A DNA stretch of 64,000 nucleotides, from positions 558,001-622,000 of the forward strand of contig NZ_JAOUSF010000003.1 of NCBI RefSeq assembly GCF_025660475.1, read 5' to 3'. The translations under genes were made by a program, and so were the position numbers. The stretch is from Perspicuibacillus lycopersici (lineage in GTDB: Bacteria; Bacillota; Bacilli; Bacillales; Caldibacillaceae). This document shows positions 7,575-16,126 of the stretch, piece after piece. Position 1 is the stretch's first letter. Each line of letters starts with the position of its first letter. The notes under the pieces were generated by a model. It had not been told where the DNA came from. It made no database searches and saw nothing but the letters and a program-made list of their open reading frames with translations.

Positions 7575-7790
7575 CTACGCTCCTCTTTTATGTCTAATTG
7601 GTGCAATCGATAATATATTGTTTATTTTAAATGTCCTTATCTGGTGCTTTGTATAGCAATATGCCTGGATGTATTCTTTACCTATCTTCCTAACACCGAT
7701 GATTCGTTGTGTCAGTATTCCTTTATCCGATTGATAAATCATCTCCAACTTTTCTCCATTTTCTATTGCTCGCAAAAACAGACTATTCAT
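7575..7790 (-). CDS. Small WYL-like domain protein
   Basis: The 71-residue product resembles the short WYL-domain proteins found beside yolD-type genes in Bacillus: EMIYQSDKGILTQR, then a mid-section AYCYTKHQIRTFKINNILS. WYL domains bind nucleic acid or nucleotide ligands and often sit in SOS or defence loci. The ribosome site is GAGGTGA. It lies directly downstream of a promoter with LexA-type boxes and 3 bp before the LexA-like gene. Confidence 0.65.
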   Translation of the reverse strand: MNSLFLRAIENGEKLEMIYQSDKGILTQRIIGVRKIGKEYIQAYCYTKHQIRTFKINNILSIAPIRHKRGA

Positions 7791-7810
7791 CGATTATCAC
7801 CTCATACATA

Positions 7811-7855
7811 CGAACCTTTGTTCTTATTATACACAAACGTTCGTTCTCTTTTCAA
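7811..7855 (-). promoter_or_regulatory. SOS-type promoter with two LexA-like boxes
   Basis: On the minus strand TTGAAA (7850-7855), an 18-bp spacer and TATAAT (7826-7831) form a good sigma-A promoter. CAAACGTTCGTTCT (7834-7847) lies in the spacer and CGAACCTTTGTTCT (7811-7824) just downstream of the -10. Both resemble the Bacillus LexA/DinR box; the second has intact GAAC-N4-GTTC half-sites. Confidence 0.65.
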
Positions 7856-7937
7856 GTAAAAAAAACAGAATAGTCCTCAATTTTTAAAGGAAAAGCTCAT
7901 TCATTTTGAATAACCAAATAATTGGAAGGTGATTTGT

Positions 7938-8021
7938 ATGAGCAGATTACTAACAATGGAAATTGCCATGAAGAAAGTCCATTTATTAGTAGTATGGATG
8001 CGGAAAAACATCGTTAACTAA
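7938..8021 (+). CDS. Possible 27-residue peptide
   Basis: An ATG with a GGAAGGTGAT ribosome site opens a 27-codon frame. The peptide has a basic end (MRKNIVN), a short hydrophobic stretch (VHLLVVW) and several Met. I do not recognise it. It could be a small regulatory peptide, a toxin-like peptide or simply chance. The ribosome site is the only real support. Confidence 0.35.
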   Translation: MSRLLTMEIAMKKVHLLVVWMRKNIVN

Positions 8022-8201
8022 AATTTCCTAGTTGATGTTTTGAAACTTTAATAATAGCTTATTAGATTTTTTTAGAATCTACTAGAAAATATTCTTAATT
8101 AATGATATGATTTGATTAGAAATGGGTAAATTATCAGAAAATAAAATATTATGTATTTATTTATTTCGAGATATCGTTTTATTAAGGGGAGGTGTTGGAC
8201 T

Positions 8202-8849
8202 GTGTGTTATGATGTTCGTACCATAAGCAGATGGTTTATTGAAAATAATACCGATGCAGCCAACGCATCATTTAATGGTCATCTTAAATTACAAAAGTTA
8301 CTATATTATGCACAAGCAATGAATCTTGCAGTAACTGATAAACCATTATTTGAGGAAAAAATTGAAGCCTGGGAAAACGGGCCAGTAGTTAAAGAAATGT
8401 TTATTGAGTACAGACATAATAATTTTTCAGAAAGGGTTAAATCTCTTCCTGATGATTATGAATTGAATAATCAAACTCGAAAAATATTACAGATAGTGAA
8501 TCATATTTATGGTACTCAAACAGGTACTCAATTAGTTGAATTGACACATTCTGAAGAACCGTGGTTAGAGCTAAAAGATCTGGCCACGAATAGACAAAAT
8601 CCTGTAATTTCTCAAGAAAAAATTCACGAATATTACAAACCACTAAAAGACTTATTTAATCTTTATGAAGACTATGATTTTACGCATGAGTTTGCCGAAA
8701 AAATAAACGGTAATATATTTGTCTATAACAGACTTGAAACTTATTTAGATGATAATGATATAAGGAATTTATGGGAAATTGGCGAAGATGTTAAGGGAGA
8801 AAAATATTTTGTTTATAAAGACGACCAAGGTGAAATGGTGATTTATTAG
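8202..8849 (+). CDS. Panacea (DUF4065/SocA-like) antitoxin
   Basis: This 215-residue protein carries the Panacea fold of GepA/SocA-type antitoxins: the LKLQKLLYYAQAM helix, then IEAWENGPVVKEMFIEYR, both hallmarks of the family. A C-terminal extension of about 70 residues follows. I start at the GTG at 8202, behind GGGGAGG; the ORF open from 8151 has no ribosome site. It is directly followed by a small gene with no gap, the arrangement of PanAT toxin-antitoxin operons. Antitoxin function is inferred from family and context. Confidence 0.82.
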   Translation: MCYDVRTISRWFIENNTDAANASFNGHLKLQKLLYYAQAMNLAVTDKPLFEEKIEAWENGPVVKEMFIEYRHNNFSERVKSLPDDYELNNQTRKILQIVNHIYGTQTGTQLVELTHSEEPWLELKDLATNRQNPVISQEKIHEYYKPLKDLFNLYEDYDFTHEFAEKINGNIFVYNRLETYLDDNDIRNLWEIGEDVKGEKYFVYKDDQGEMVIY

Positions 8850-9254
8850 ATGTTCTACGAAAAAGGGTCAATAGTTATGAAGAAGAACATTCGTTTTAAA
8901 CAAAGCAATCAAATTGATTTTAGAACCCATGGCCACCCTATACTATTTCCAATTAATTTCGGTTTTGATGATGATTATTTATATTTTTTTACATTATCTA
9001 GCCAAATACATCATTATACAAAAGAACCTTCAAGGTATTTTACATTAAAAAAATCTTCTGGTCTTAAGGCACCGTCTATAGTGGATTTGAAATATGTCTA
9101 TAAATGCGAATCATTTAATTCAGTTCCAATGGGGATTATCCCTGAAACTATTAATTCTCAACTAATTGCAAAATTTTTTATATATAATGAAATTGAGATT
9201 GACCAAGATTGTCGTGAATTACTAGCTTTGTTAGAAAAACGGCCCCAATATTAA
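8850..9254 (+). CDS. Putative toxin partner of the Panacea protein (PemK/MazF-like)
   Basis: The frame opens at an ATG touching the stop of the Panacea gene; a second ATG at 8877 behind AAAGGG is also plausible. The roughly 125-residue core has alternating beta strands with HPILFPINF, YLYFFTLSS and a basic SRYFTLKKSSG stretch, reminiscent of small beta-barrel toxins of the PemK/MazF class. I see no conclusive signature. Its placement after a Panacea antitoxin is the main argument for toxin function. Confidence 0.55.
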   Translation: MFYEKGSIVMKKNIRFKQSNQIDFRTHGHPILFPINFGFDDDYLYFFTLSSQIHHYTKEPSRYFTLKKSSGLKAPSIVDLKYVYKCESFNSVPMGIIPETINSQLIAKFFIYNEIEIDQDCRELLALLEKRPQY

Positions 9255-9268
9255 TTGGAGCTGTTTTT
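9236..9268. terminator. Bidirectional terminator between TA pair and endolysin
   Basis: AAAAC-GGCCCCAAT pairs almost completely with 9254-9267 (one or two mismatches) around a four-base loop, and T runs follow on both strands. It overlaps the end of the putative toxin gene. Confidence 0.7.
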
Positions 9269-9275
9269 AATTTGG

Positions 9276-10172
9276 TTACTTGATTCGAATTTTTTGACCT
9301 AATTGCAATTTATTAGGATCTACTTTCGGATTCAACTTTTGTAATGTGCCGTGCGTTAGCTTAAATTTGTTTTCCAATTCCCAGAACGTATCTCCTTTTT
9401 TGATCGTGTAATATTCCGCTGAGCTGCCACTAATTTTGATGACTTGTCCAACTTGTAGTTTGTTAGGGTCAACTGTAGGATTCAATTTTTGCAGCGTCCC
9501 ATGGGCAATTTTTAAAGCCTCTTCGATTCCCCAGAAAGTATCACCTTTTTTAATTTTATATGTTTCTCCGGAAGCTACAGGTTCTTCTTTTTGCTTAGAT
9601 GGCGCTGTCTTTTTCTCTAGGTTATACACGATTACAAGTCCGTTTACGTGACCTTGCGCGATTTTATCAAGAAAGCTATCTTGTTTTAGCTTATCTGCAT
9701 CTGCTTTAGTATCGATAAATAGATTTTCAGAGAGCATAGCTTCTGCTTTACATTCTCGAACCATATGGAAATTATTTTCTTTTTCTCCGCGATTTTTGAC
9801 ATCCTTGCCAAGAGATTTCATTACTTCTGCGTGCACAATAGCACGTTTGCGGTTTGTTTCTTGTTTGCCGGAATAAGATCCATTGTAAGTATAGGATTCG
9901 AAGCCTGTGCCACCGCCAGCGTTAATATGGACTGAGATTAAGTAATCGGCTCCCCAAGCATTTGCCATATCAGTACGTTGTTTAAGCGATAATTTCTTCT
10001 CAGATTCACGACTTAATTTAACTTCTACCCCCTGATATTTCGATAACTTCTCTTTCATTTTAAGTGCAATTTTAAGCGTTAAGTCGCATTCGTACAAACC
10101 ATTGCCAACAGCTCCCGGATCATAACCAGCCTTTCTACCTTCATGCCCTGGATCAATAAAAATTTTAACCAT
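9276..10172 (-). CDS. Endolysin: N-acetylmuramoyl-L-alanine amidase with two LysM
   Basis: This 298-residue lysin cleaves the amide bond between MurNAc and L-alanine at the end of the lytic cycle. The Amidase_3 domain has zinc ligands His10 (IDPGHEG), Glu28 (LYECD) and His82 (SVHINA), and a catalytic Glu in the SENLF region. Two LysM repeats near 205-249 and 254-298 (YKIKKGDTFWG, YTIKKGDTFWE) bind peptidoglycan. There is no signal peptide, as expected for a holin-dependent lysin. The start overlaps the end of the holin gene. Confidence 0.95.
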   Translation of the reverse strand: MVKIFIDPGHEGRKAGYDPGAVGNGLYECDLTLKIALKMKEKLSKYQGVEVKLSRESEKKLSLKQRTDMANAWGADYLISVHINAGGGTGFESYTYNGSYSGKQETNRKRAIVHAEVMKSLGKDVKNRGEKENNFHMVRECKAEAMLSENLFIDTKADADKLKQDSFLDKIAQGHVNGLVIVYNLEKKTAPSKQKEEPVASGETYKIKKGDTFWGIEEALKIAHGTLQKLNPTVDPNKLQVGQVIKISGSSAEYYTIKKGDTFWELENKFKLTHGTLQKLNPKVDPNKLQLGQKIRIK

Positions 10173-10432
10173 TACTCAACATCTCCCTGTTTAAAATTTT
10201 TAACTAACTCAAATGCCCCTGTGCTGGCTAATCCGCTCGCTAGTCCACCGAGCAAAATCTGTGGGGTCAATAACCATGCATTTAACCAAACGTTAAGTAA
10301 AACCCCAAGCACACCCATAACCAACGGGATATACTTGTTCGGCACAAAATCTAAGCTGTTTTTAATGATGTAGCCAACACATAAACAAATAGCTGCAACT
10401 AAAATCACTACGTAATCTACTAAAATCTCCAT
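10172..10432 (-). CDS. Phage holin
   Basis: The 86-residue product has two or three hydrophobic segments (about 5-25, 35-55 and a Gly/Ala-rich one at 57-75) and a charged C-terminus. It resembles the Phage_holin_5 group of Bacillus phages (NKYIPLVMGVLG region). It would form membrane lesions that release the endolysin. The stop overlaps the endolysin start. Confidence 0.85.
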   Translation of the reverse strand: MEILVDYVVILVAAICLCVGYIIKNSLDFVPNKYIPLVMGVLGVLLNVWLNAWLLTPQILLGGLASGLASTGAFELVKNFKQGDVE

Positions 10433-10474
10433 CTACAAATCTCTCCTTTTTTTTAAAAATTTTTTATATAAAAA

Positions 10475-10503
10475 AGCGACTACCTATTTTGGTGGTAATC
10501 GCT
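10475..10503 (-). terminator. Terminator after the BhlA-like gene
   Basis: AGCGACTACC (10475-10484) pairs with GGTAATCGCT (10494-10503), one mismatch, followed by six T on the minus strand. It overlaps the last codons of the BhlA-like gene and could reduce holin expression relative to tail genes. Confidence 0.65.
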
Positions 10504-10702
10504 CTTCGATATCGTCTAATTTATTTATGACAATGTCGTACTTGCTACTAAAGTTTTTTAAAATCTCATTTTGATCATCAATCGTTTGGTAAAGCTTTTG
10601 CTCTCTATCTTGGCTTTCTTTTCGACTAGACCAAAACAGCCATACAAAAAGGACCGCAAACGGCCCTTGTGTAACAAAATATTGAATTAAGTTTGTATCC
10701 AT
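10484..10702 (-). CDS. BhlA/UviB-family holin-like protein
   Basis: This 72-residue protein has one N-terminal membrane helix (GPFAVLFVWLFW) followed by a charged coiled-coil tail (KESQDREQKLYQ, then IVINKLDDIEERL). That is the BhlA/UviB layout found next to lysins in Bacillus prophages. It probably assists the main holin. Length and position both fit. Confidence 0.88.
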   Translation of the reverse strand: MDTNLIQYFVTQGPFAVLFVWLFWSSRKESQDREQKLYQTIDDQNEILKNFSSKYDIVINKLDDIEERLPPK

Positions 10703-10705
10703 AGA

Positions 10706-10930
10706 CTACACCTCAGCTGGAGTTTCTAATAACCTCTCAGAAACAGATTGTTTAATTAATCCTGTTAAAGCAGTAACCGATTCGTTACCAACATATTCTT
10801 CTGCAGCTAACGGGACATACCCACTAATACTTATCGTGCGCTCCTGGTCTTGTCCATTAAAAAATACTTGAACGCTTTCCAATGCTCCTTCGGCATAGCG
10901 CATATTAACGTTTGTTATTTGGATATTCAC
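10706..10930 (-). CDS. Hypothetical phage protein between tail and lysis genes
   Basis: The 74-residue protein is mostly beta-strand by appearance (VNMRYAEGALESVQVFFNG, then ISISGYVPL). It has no membrane segment or metal motif. It overlaps the upstream coiled-coil gene by 4 nt (ATGA), so it is translationally coupled to the tail operon. I do not recognise its function; a small tail-tip or baseplate accessory is possible. Confidence 0.7.
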   Translation of the reverse strand: MNIQITNVNMRYAEGALESVQVFFNGQDQERTISISGYVPLAAEEYVGNESVTALTGLIKQSVSERLLETPAEV

Positions 10931-11340
10931 TCATTTTCACCTCCTTCAAATTGTTCGCAAAGATAGTCATATAAAACGGCTTCTTTACCGCTGAATTCCA
11001 CTTCACAAGTTAATAAGACTTCTTTCAGTGTTTTCAGCATACTGGTGTAATCTCCGCCTTCAATAACCATTTTTTCGTCGTAAAGCTCTTCTAAATCTTT
11101 GCTAAATGCGTCCAAATCTTTAATATCAAATTTATTATTTTTGACAATCGGATTACCCTCTTCATCAAGATTGCTGTGTTCCTTTGCGAGCTGAATACGT
11201 TGCTCTTCTACTTCTTCGATTCTTGCTTGCAATAGTTTGATGAACTTCGTGCGGTGTCTGGATTGTTTTCCTTTCAATGCCAAATGAAAAAGCAGGTTTG
11301 CAGCCTGCTCTAATTTACGATTTTCTAATTCTACTTTCAT
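10927..11340 (-). CDS. Hypothetical phage coiled-coil protein
   Basis: This 137-residue protein is rich in Leu, Glu and Lys and probably helical, with the coiled-coil-like EEVEEQRIQLAKEHSNL in the middle. It overlaps the tail spike gene by 4 nt and the next gene by 4 nt. Genes of this type follow the spike in many Bacillus siphoviruses; function is unknown. Confidence 0.72.
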   Translation of the reverse strand: MKVELENRKLEQAANLLFHLALKGKQSRHRTKFIKLLQARIEEVEEQRIQLAKEHSNLDEEGNPIVKNNKFDIKDLDAFSKDLEELYDEKMVIEGGDYTSMLKTLKEVLLTCEVEFSGKEAVLYDYLCEQFEGGENE

Positions 11341-14300
11341 GCGACTTTTGCCTCCAGTTCCATTATTTTTGCTTCTAATGAAGTTACTTTTTGTTTTAAA
11401 TATTGATTCTCAAGCTTTAACCATTCCACTTCATCGTTTACTTTGACGGCATTTGCATCTAATTCCTGTATGGCTTTCCAAGACCAACTGTTCATCAAAT
11501 ACTGCTCGACCCCGTCGCCATCTATCACTCCCGATGGTGTGTTATAGCCTTTTCCAATGACTAATCCTTGGCGAACTTTATTAATCCCTTGTTTGACTTC
11601 TTCCTTTAAACGGTATTCGTATATAGTAGAATTTCGTATCAAATCTAACGCTGATTGATCCCATCGTTTGATATCCTGTTTATATTCTTCTAAGGAACCT
11701 GTTGGAAATGATGCTGCACGCAACGGTACATAAGCATTCGCATCTACATTTACGGCACGTACTTCCGTTCCCGTACGCAAGAATATATATCCTCCGTAAT
11801 ACGTAGTGATATGCATGCTTCGTCCGTCATTTGGAATTCCAATAGCACCTTGCCAATTAGAGTCTGCGCTTTGAAACGCAAGCATAGCACCACTTGAAGC
11901 AGTAAATGCTGTTTTTCTTCTTAGTGCCAAAATAGTACCGTCTGCTTCAACTGCTAAACCACCACCGTTGATTGTCGTAAAATTCGCGTTCGGAGTGATG
12001 ATATCTATGTTATAGCCAGCTTGCATTCTTAAATTTTGCCCCGAATATATGTGCATCCCTTGTCCGATTACGTCGCTTGTCCTAGATTCATCGGCAAAAA
12101 AGTCTATAAATCTAGCACCCTTGTAATCTGGTGCACCGGAATGTACTTCCCGTTGAGTGGATACAGTCTTATCCGATAACACCAACCAACGTGTAACATT
12201 GGTCATTTTAGTGGTTCCATAAGTTTTACTGACCAACCGGGAACGTAACGCTCCGTTATACGACTCGGTTACAGCTTCATAAGATGCTACTCCGCCAGAA
12301 AATTCTCGGTCAAACGATCCATGCAATGTAAATGCTCCCGTATCCAAATTAATGGAGGAGTCACCGTTACTTGCTCCTAATATACCGGTAGTAATTTTAT
12401 TTGCGGATAAATCGGAAATAACAGCTCTGCCGTTAATAATTTCAACATCTCCCGATAAGGAAATCTTTGCTGCACTTATTTGTACACTCGTAGCAGTTTG
12501 GTTGATTAGCGACGCAATAGTATTTCCGTTAAAATCGGTTTTTGAAACTTTGCTTTCAATTGAATCAGCTTGCTGCACGATACTAGATTCTGCACTTTCC
12601 ATGCGTGTTTTTAAATTCGGAATATCCACATCGTACGTTGTTTGGGATACCTTCGACGCAATTTGATCTGCCTGGATTTCCAGTTCGCTTTCTGCCGTTG
12701 TAATTCTAGTGGTTAAAATCGAAATTTTTCCGTTGGCAGTATCCAGTGATGATTGATCCGCCTTCGAATTTAACTTGGTGTCCGTTTCGGATTTTGTATA
12801 CACACTCGTAGCATTGGCTTTTAATCTTATTTCTCCAGCTTGCGCAGTGATGGTTGCTTCTGCTGTATCTACACGTTCCTCAATAGCCATGACAGCTGAG
12901 TTATCGGCTTTACTACCTAACGCACTGTTAACTTCTGTCTTGGTGTAAACATCCGTTTTATTTGCCTTTAACTCGATTGCGGTATTCGTTTGCGAAATAT
13001 TTGTTTCCGCAGTAGATAATCTGGTTTCTATTGCTGTTACTTTGCTCGTGTCTGCTTTAGATCCAATATTGGTTTCAATCTCATAGATCTTTTGATTGTA
13101 TGTGGTACTAGACACTTTCGAAAGTAATCCCTCTTCCGTTAGCGCTATTCTGTTTTCGTGAATTTCTATGTCAGATATAACTCCTTGCATATCGGTTGTA
13201 AATTTCGTTACGCTGACTTTCGACTCTAAAGCATTATCCACTTCGATTTTGGTGTACGTATTAGTTGCATCAGCTTTTTCTGCTATACTCTCTTCTAGAG
13301 CAGTTTTTGCCGTACGCACTTTTGATTCCGTGTCTGTTGCTGCTGCGGCAATAGCCGCTAATCTTGCTTTGTCTGCCTCGTTTAAAGCAAAAGTCTTTGC
13401 ACTACCTTCTGCAGCAACGGCAACTATATCTGCGTGTGATTTTGCATTATTTTCCGCTAGGATTGCTTTTTCTTGTGCCCCTTCGGGTGTTTCTGCCCCT
13501 ACTTCCATCGCGTCTGTAGGAGTAAGTTTTGTCCATTTGTTGCCATCCCAGGTATGCCCGATTTCCGGTACCACACCAGTTTTAATCCAAATGGCTTCAA
13601 ATTTTCCTTTCGGTTCCGTAGGACTTTTAATGATTTTGGTTCCATATAAATTTTGGAGTTCTTTAAATCGTTTTCGGACGTCTTCCTCCGAGTACTCAAT
13701 AAACTCTCCTAAAATATAATTCTTCTGCGAAGGATTCAAAAGGTCCCTTTTTACACGAATTGCCCTCGCTTCCAGATATAAGGGTGGTACAAACGATGTG
13801 TCCTTTACTCGAATGGTATCCGTAAAATAAACTTTTTCGTGCCCTAAACCAGGTACTTTGTCTAACGCGGATTGCGTTGTTTCATACTGCACAACACTAT
13901 TAATCCGTTTTGCTAATTCTTGCTCTCCAAGTGTCGTTAATCGCTCCAATGTCATATCTGGTTCGTAGGATTCTGGCTCATAGATAGCCCAAAGATGTTT
14001 TCCATTTCTTCCCCACCGCTGTAGAGCTTCGTTATCCACTACAGTAGTTGTTAATCGTGTTCCATCTAGCCTTTCAGGTCCCACGCAATATAGTGCGGTA
14101 ACTACATCGTTCTTCTCGATTCGAGTAATATCGATGAGATCTTTTCCAAAAGTGACCTCTTTCCCACGGAACTGTCCTCTACGTACAAAAAAGTCTACAT
14201 AACGACCTACGATTTTGTTTCCTTTAATTTCTACACGAAACCGCATTTCCAGTCCAAATATAGAGGCAATCCTTTTTAGTGCCTGAAAAGCACCCATTTG

Positions 14301-14705
14301 GTTGTCGAAAGTAATACTTCTAATTCCTGCATATTCCACTTCACCAACTTGCCATTCGGTACCTGTTAAAACAAAATCGGCGGCACTTATTACGGTTTGC
14401 CCATTTAAATCTACTGGCGAAATGATTTTTTGCTTATCTAAATCTAAAAAAGAGGCATCACTATAGCCTCTTACCCCGTTTCTAATTTTCTCGTGCTGCC
14501 TAATAATAAACTCGTGGAAAGAGCCATCATCCGCTTGAATAACGACTCTGTTTCTCCCTTGTACATATTTGGCTTTATCATTCATGACAACCGCAAAATC
14601 AAAGGTTTCTACGTACTTTATATCCTCTTCGTGAACAGCTTCAATTACTTCGCTTTTTAAAAATGTGAGAATGGCATCGGTTTGTTTATCAAGAATATGA
14701 ATCAT
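11337..14705 (-). CDS. Tail-associated spike/lysin-like protein (Tal) with S74-type chaperone
   Basis: This 1122-residue protein is the central tail-tip protein. Residues 1 to about 370 resemble the Prophage_tail (gp27-like) domain. Residues about 400-720 hold repeated helical segments with the theme ELKANKTDVYTKTEV, likely a trimeric stalk. A beta-rich receptor-binding part follows. The C-terminus resembles the Peptidase_S74 intramolecular chaperone, with Ser1004 and Lys1009 spaced as in the known autoproteolytic dyad, and ends in a coiled coil. It overlaps the Dit gene by 4 nt. Confidence 0.88.
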   Translation of the reverse strand: MIHILDKQTDAILTFLKSEVIEAVHEEDIKYVETFDFAVVMNDKAKYVQGRNRVVIQADDGSFHEFIIRQHEKIRNGVRGYSDASFLDLDKQKIISPVDLNGQTVISAADFVLTGTEWQVGEVEYAGIRSITFDNQMGAFQALKRIASIFGLEMRFRVEIKGNKIVGRYVDFFVRRGQFRGKEVTFGKDLIDITRIEKNDVVTALYCVGPERLDGTRLTTTVVDNEALQRWGRNGKHLWAIYEPESYEPDMTLERLTTLGEQELAKRINSVVQYETTQSALDKVPGLGHEKVYFTDTIRVKDTSFVPPLYLEARAIRVKRDLLNPSQKNYILGEFIEYSEEDVRKRFKELQNLYGTKIIKSPTEPKGKFEAIWIKTGVVPEIGHTWDGNKWTKLTPTDAMEVGAETPEGAQEKAILAENNAKSHADIVAVAAEGSAKTFALNEADKARLAAIAAAATDTESKVRTAKTALEESIAEKADATNTYTKIEVDNALESKVSVTKFTTDMQGVISDIEIHENRIALTEEGLLSKVSSTTYNQKIYEIETNIGSKADTSKVTAIETRLSTAETNISQTNTAIELKANKTDVYTKTEVNSALGSKADNSAVMAIEERVDTAEATITAQAGEIRLKANATSVYTKSETDTKLNSKADQSSLDTANGKISILTTRITTAESELEIQADQIASKVSQTTYDVDIPNLKTRMESAESSIVQQADSIESKVSKTDFNGNTIASLINQTATSVQISAAKISLSGDVEIINGRAVISDLSANKITTGILGASNGDSSINLDTGAFTLHGSFDREFSGGVASYEAVTESYNGALRSRLVSKTYGTTKMTNVTRWLVLSDKTVSTQREVHSGAPDYKGARFIDFFADESRTSDVIGQGMHIYSGQNLRMQAGYNIDIITPNANFTTINGGGLAVEADGTILALRRKTAFTASSGAMLAFQSADSNWQGAIGIPNDGRSMHITTYYGGYIFLRTGTEVRAVNVDANAYVPLRAASFPTGSLEEYKQDIKRWDQSALDLIRNSTIYEYRLKEEVKQGINKVRQGLVIGKGYNTPSGVIDGDGVEQYLMNSWSWKAIQELDANAVKVNDEVEWLKLENQYLKQKVTSLEAKIMELEAKVA

Positions 14706-16126
14706 CTAAACCGTTCCCTCCATTTGACTGTTCCTGTTAGCCCGCTAGGGTTAATGACAATCGTATTATTTCCCTTTTTCAGACCAAAGTAATTTCCACC
14801 AAAGTCCTTTAAATCGGTTCTAGGTTCGCCATTAATTTCTATTAATTCTCGCTCGAAATCGAGTACGACTTCGTCCCCTTCGTCGACTATATATGGAATT
14901 CCTGCATCGTTGTTGAGTCGATGGACATAAACGGATCGTACAGTTGACTTATAAGGACTTGCTAACGTTCCCCACTTGGAAACAAATATGGCAACGGCAG
15001 CAACTTTTTGCTGATAACTATTTTCGATGTCTTGAAATAGCACTTCTTTTTGTGGGTACTTTACATGCTTGCCGTCAACAAATGCGTCATAACCGTATTC
15101 TGCTTTAAATTGAGTACCACGTCTTTCTAAAGTGACATAACCCAAAAACTTAGACTTCGTAAATCCATTTTCACTTAGTACCCATCTTGACTTGTCCACA
15201 TTTCGAATGTGGCAACCTGCGTCCACATTTAAGCCACTATTGTTTATCGCGGCGGCTAATTTTCCAATAATCGCCCCATTTTCTCCTAGCAAATACACTT
15301 CATTTCTGGCTCGTTGATCACTCTTTCTACAATCCACATCGAAATATGCTCTAATCCAAAAATCCTGTATAGGCTCACTCAACGACTTTGCTAAGATAGG
15401 ACCATGCCAGTTGGAGCCATTTCCATAATTCGCAGCATAAAACACATCGCCATTGCTGACCATGGTACCAGCTTTCACTCCATTATCTGGAGTCATGGGA
15501 GAATCTCCCCAACCGACTGTAGTTTCTAATTCGTCCTCTAACATTTTAGTACGCTCTGGATACACAACGTCTGTTTCATCCGCCGGTTCCCCAATTGAGA
15601 AATAATCATCTTCCCTAATAACATCGATATTAGTTAATGGCTCCTCCACATTAAATCTAAAAACAGGCTTTCCTTCCACCGTTCCTTTATAGTCAATAAC
15701 TACTGAATCTGTAGATATTTGACTTTCTTTAATCGCTCCATACTTGTAAGGATCTAAGCAAATAAACTTAAGCGTACCGTAACCTTTCGACACGATTTCG
15801 TTAGCGTTAAAACTCCCATCAATGTATGCATAGTAGGTTCGGTCTGTCTCGTCCGGAAAAATCAATTCTTTTTCCTCTTCCTGAATCAACCAATCAGCTA
15901 AATCCTCTTCAATTTTCCTTAATTCTTGTGCGCTTTCAGCCGAGATTTCAACACTTACTTCTTCGACTCTGACATCCGTTTTCGTATGATTTAGCAAAGC
16001 GCCTGGGCGACCAATTACATATGTCAAATTTCTGCTAATGGGTGCCCAGTAGCTTCTTTTTCTTGAAAGAACCGTTAAGTACGGCTTCGTTATTCCGTTA
16101 AATACTAAGCTTTGTTTTATCATCAC
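14702..16126 (-). CDS. Distal tail protein (Dit)
   Basis: The N-terminal ~130 residues match the Sipho_tail family (KPYLTVLSRKRSYWAPISR, and the LKFICLDPYKYG motif near 125). At 474 residues it is about twice a minimal Dit and carries a beta-rich insertion (about 200-400) of the kind seen in evolved Dit proteins with carbohydrate-binding modules. It joins the tail tube to the tail tip, between the tape measure and Tal genes. Confidence 0.9.
   Translation of the reverse strand: MMIKQSLVFNGITKPYLTVLSRKRSYWAPISRNLTYVIGRPGALLNHTKTDVRVEEVSVEISAESAQELRKIEEDLADWLIQEEEKELIFPDETDRTYYAYIDGSFNANEIVSKGYGTLKFICLDPYKYGAIKESQISTDSVVIDYKGTVEGKPVFRFNVEEPLTNIDVIREDDYFSIGEPADETDVVYPERTKMLEDELETTVGWGDSPMTPDNGVKAGTMVSNGDVFYAANYGNGSNWHGPILAKSLSEPIQDFWIRAYFDVDCRKSDQRARNEVYLLGENGAIIGKLAAAINNSGLNVDAGCHIRNVDKSRWVLSENGFTKSKFLGYVTLERRGTQFKAEYGYDAFVDGKHVKYPQKEVLFQDIENSYQQKVAAVAIFVSKWGTLASPYKSTVRSVYVHRLNNDAGIPYIVDEGDEVVLDFERELIEINGEPRTDLKDFGGNYFGLKKGNNTIVINPSGLTGTVKWRERFR

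Larger units (their letters stand above)
7791..8201. other. Intergenic region with SOS promoter and a short reading frame
   Basis: This 410-bp gap holds the LexA-box promoter (7811..7855, minus), a possible 27-codon gene (7938..8021, plus) and an AT-rich region before the Panacea gene. A TAGATT/AATCTA inverted repeat lies around 8063-8081; I cannot assign it. Confidence 0.5.

Noticed and set aside
13168..13719. 183-codon plus-strand frame opposite the tail spike gene
   Set aside because: It is the antisense shadow of the repetitive stalk region, with Ala/Ser/Val-rich composition and no ribosome site.
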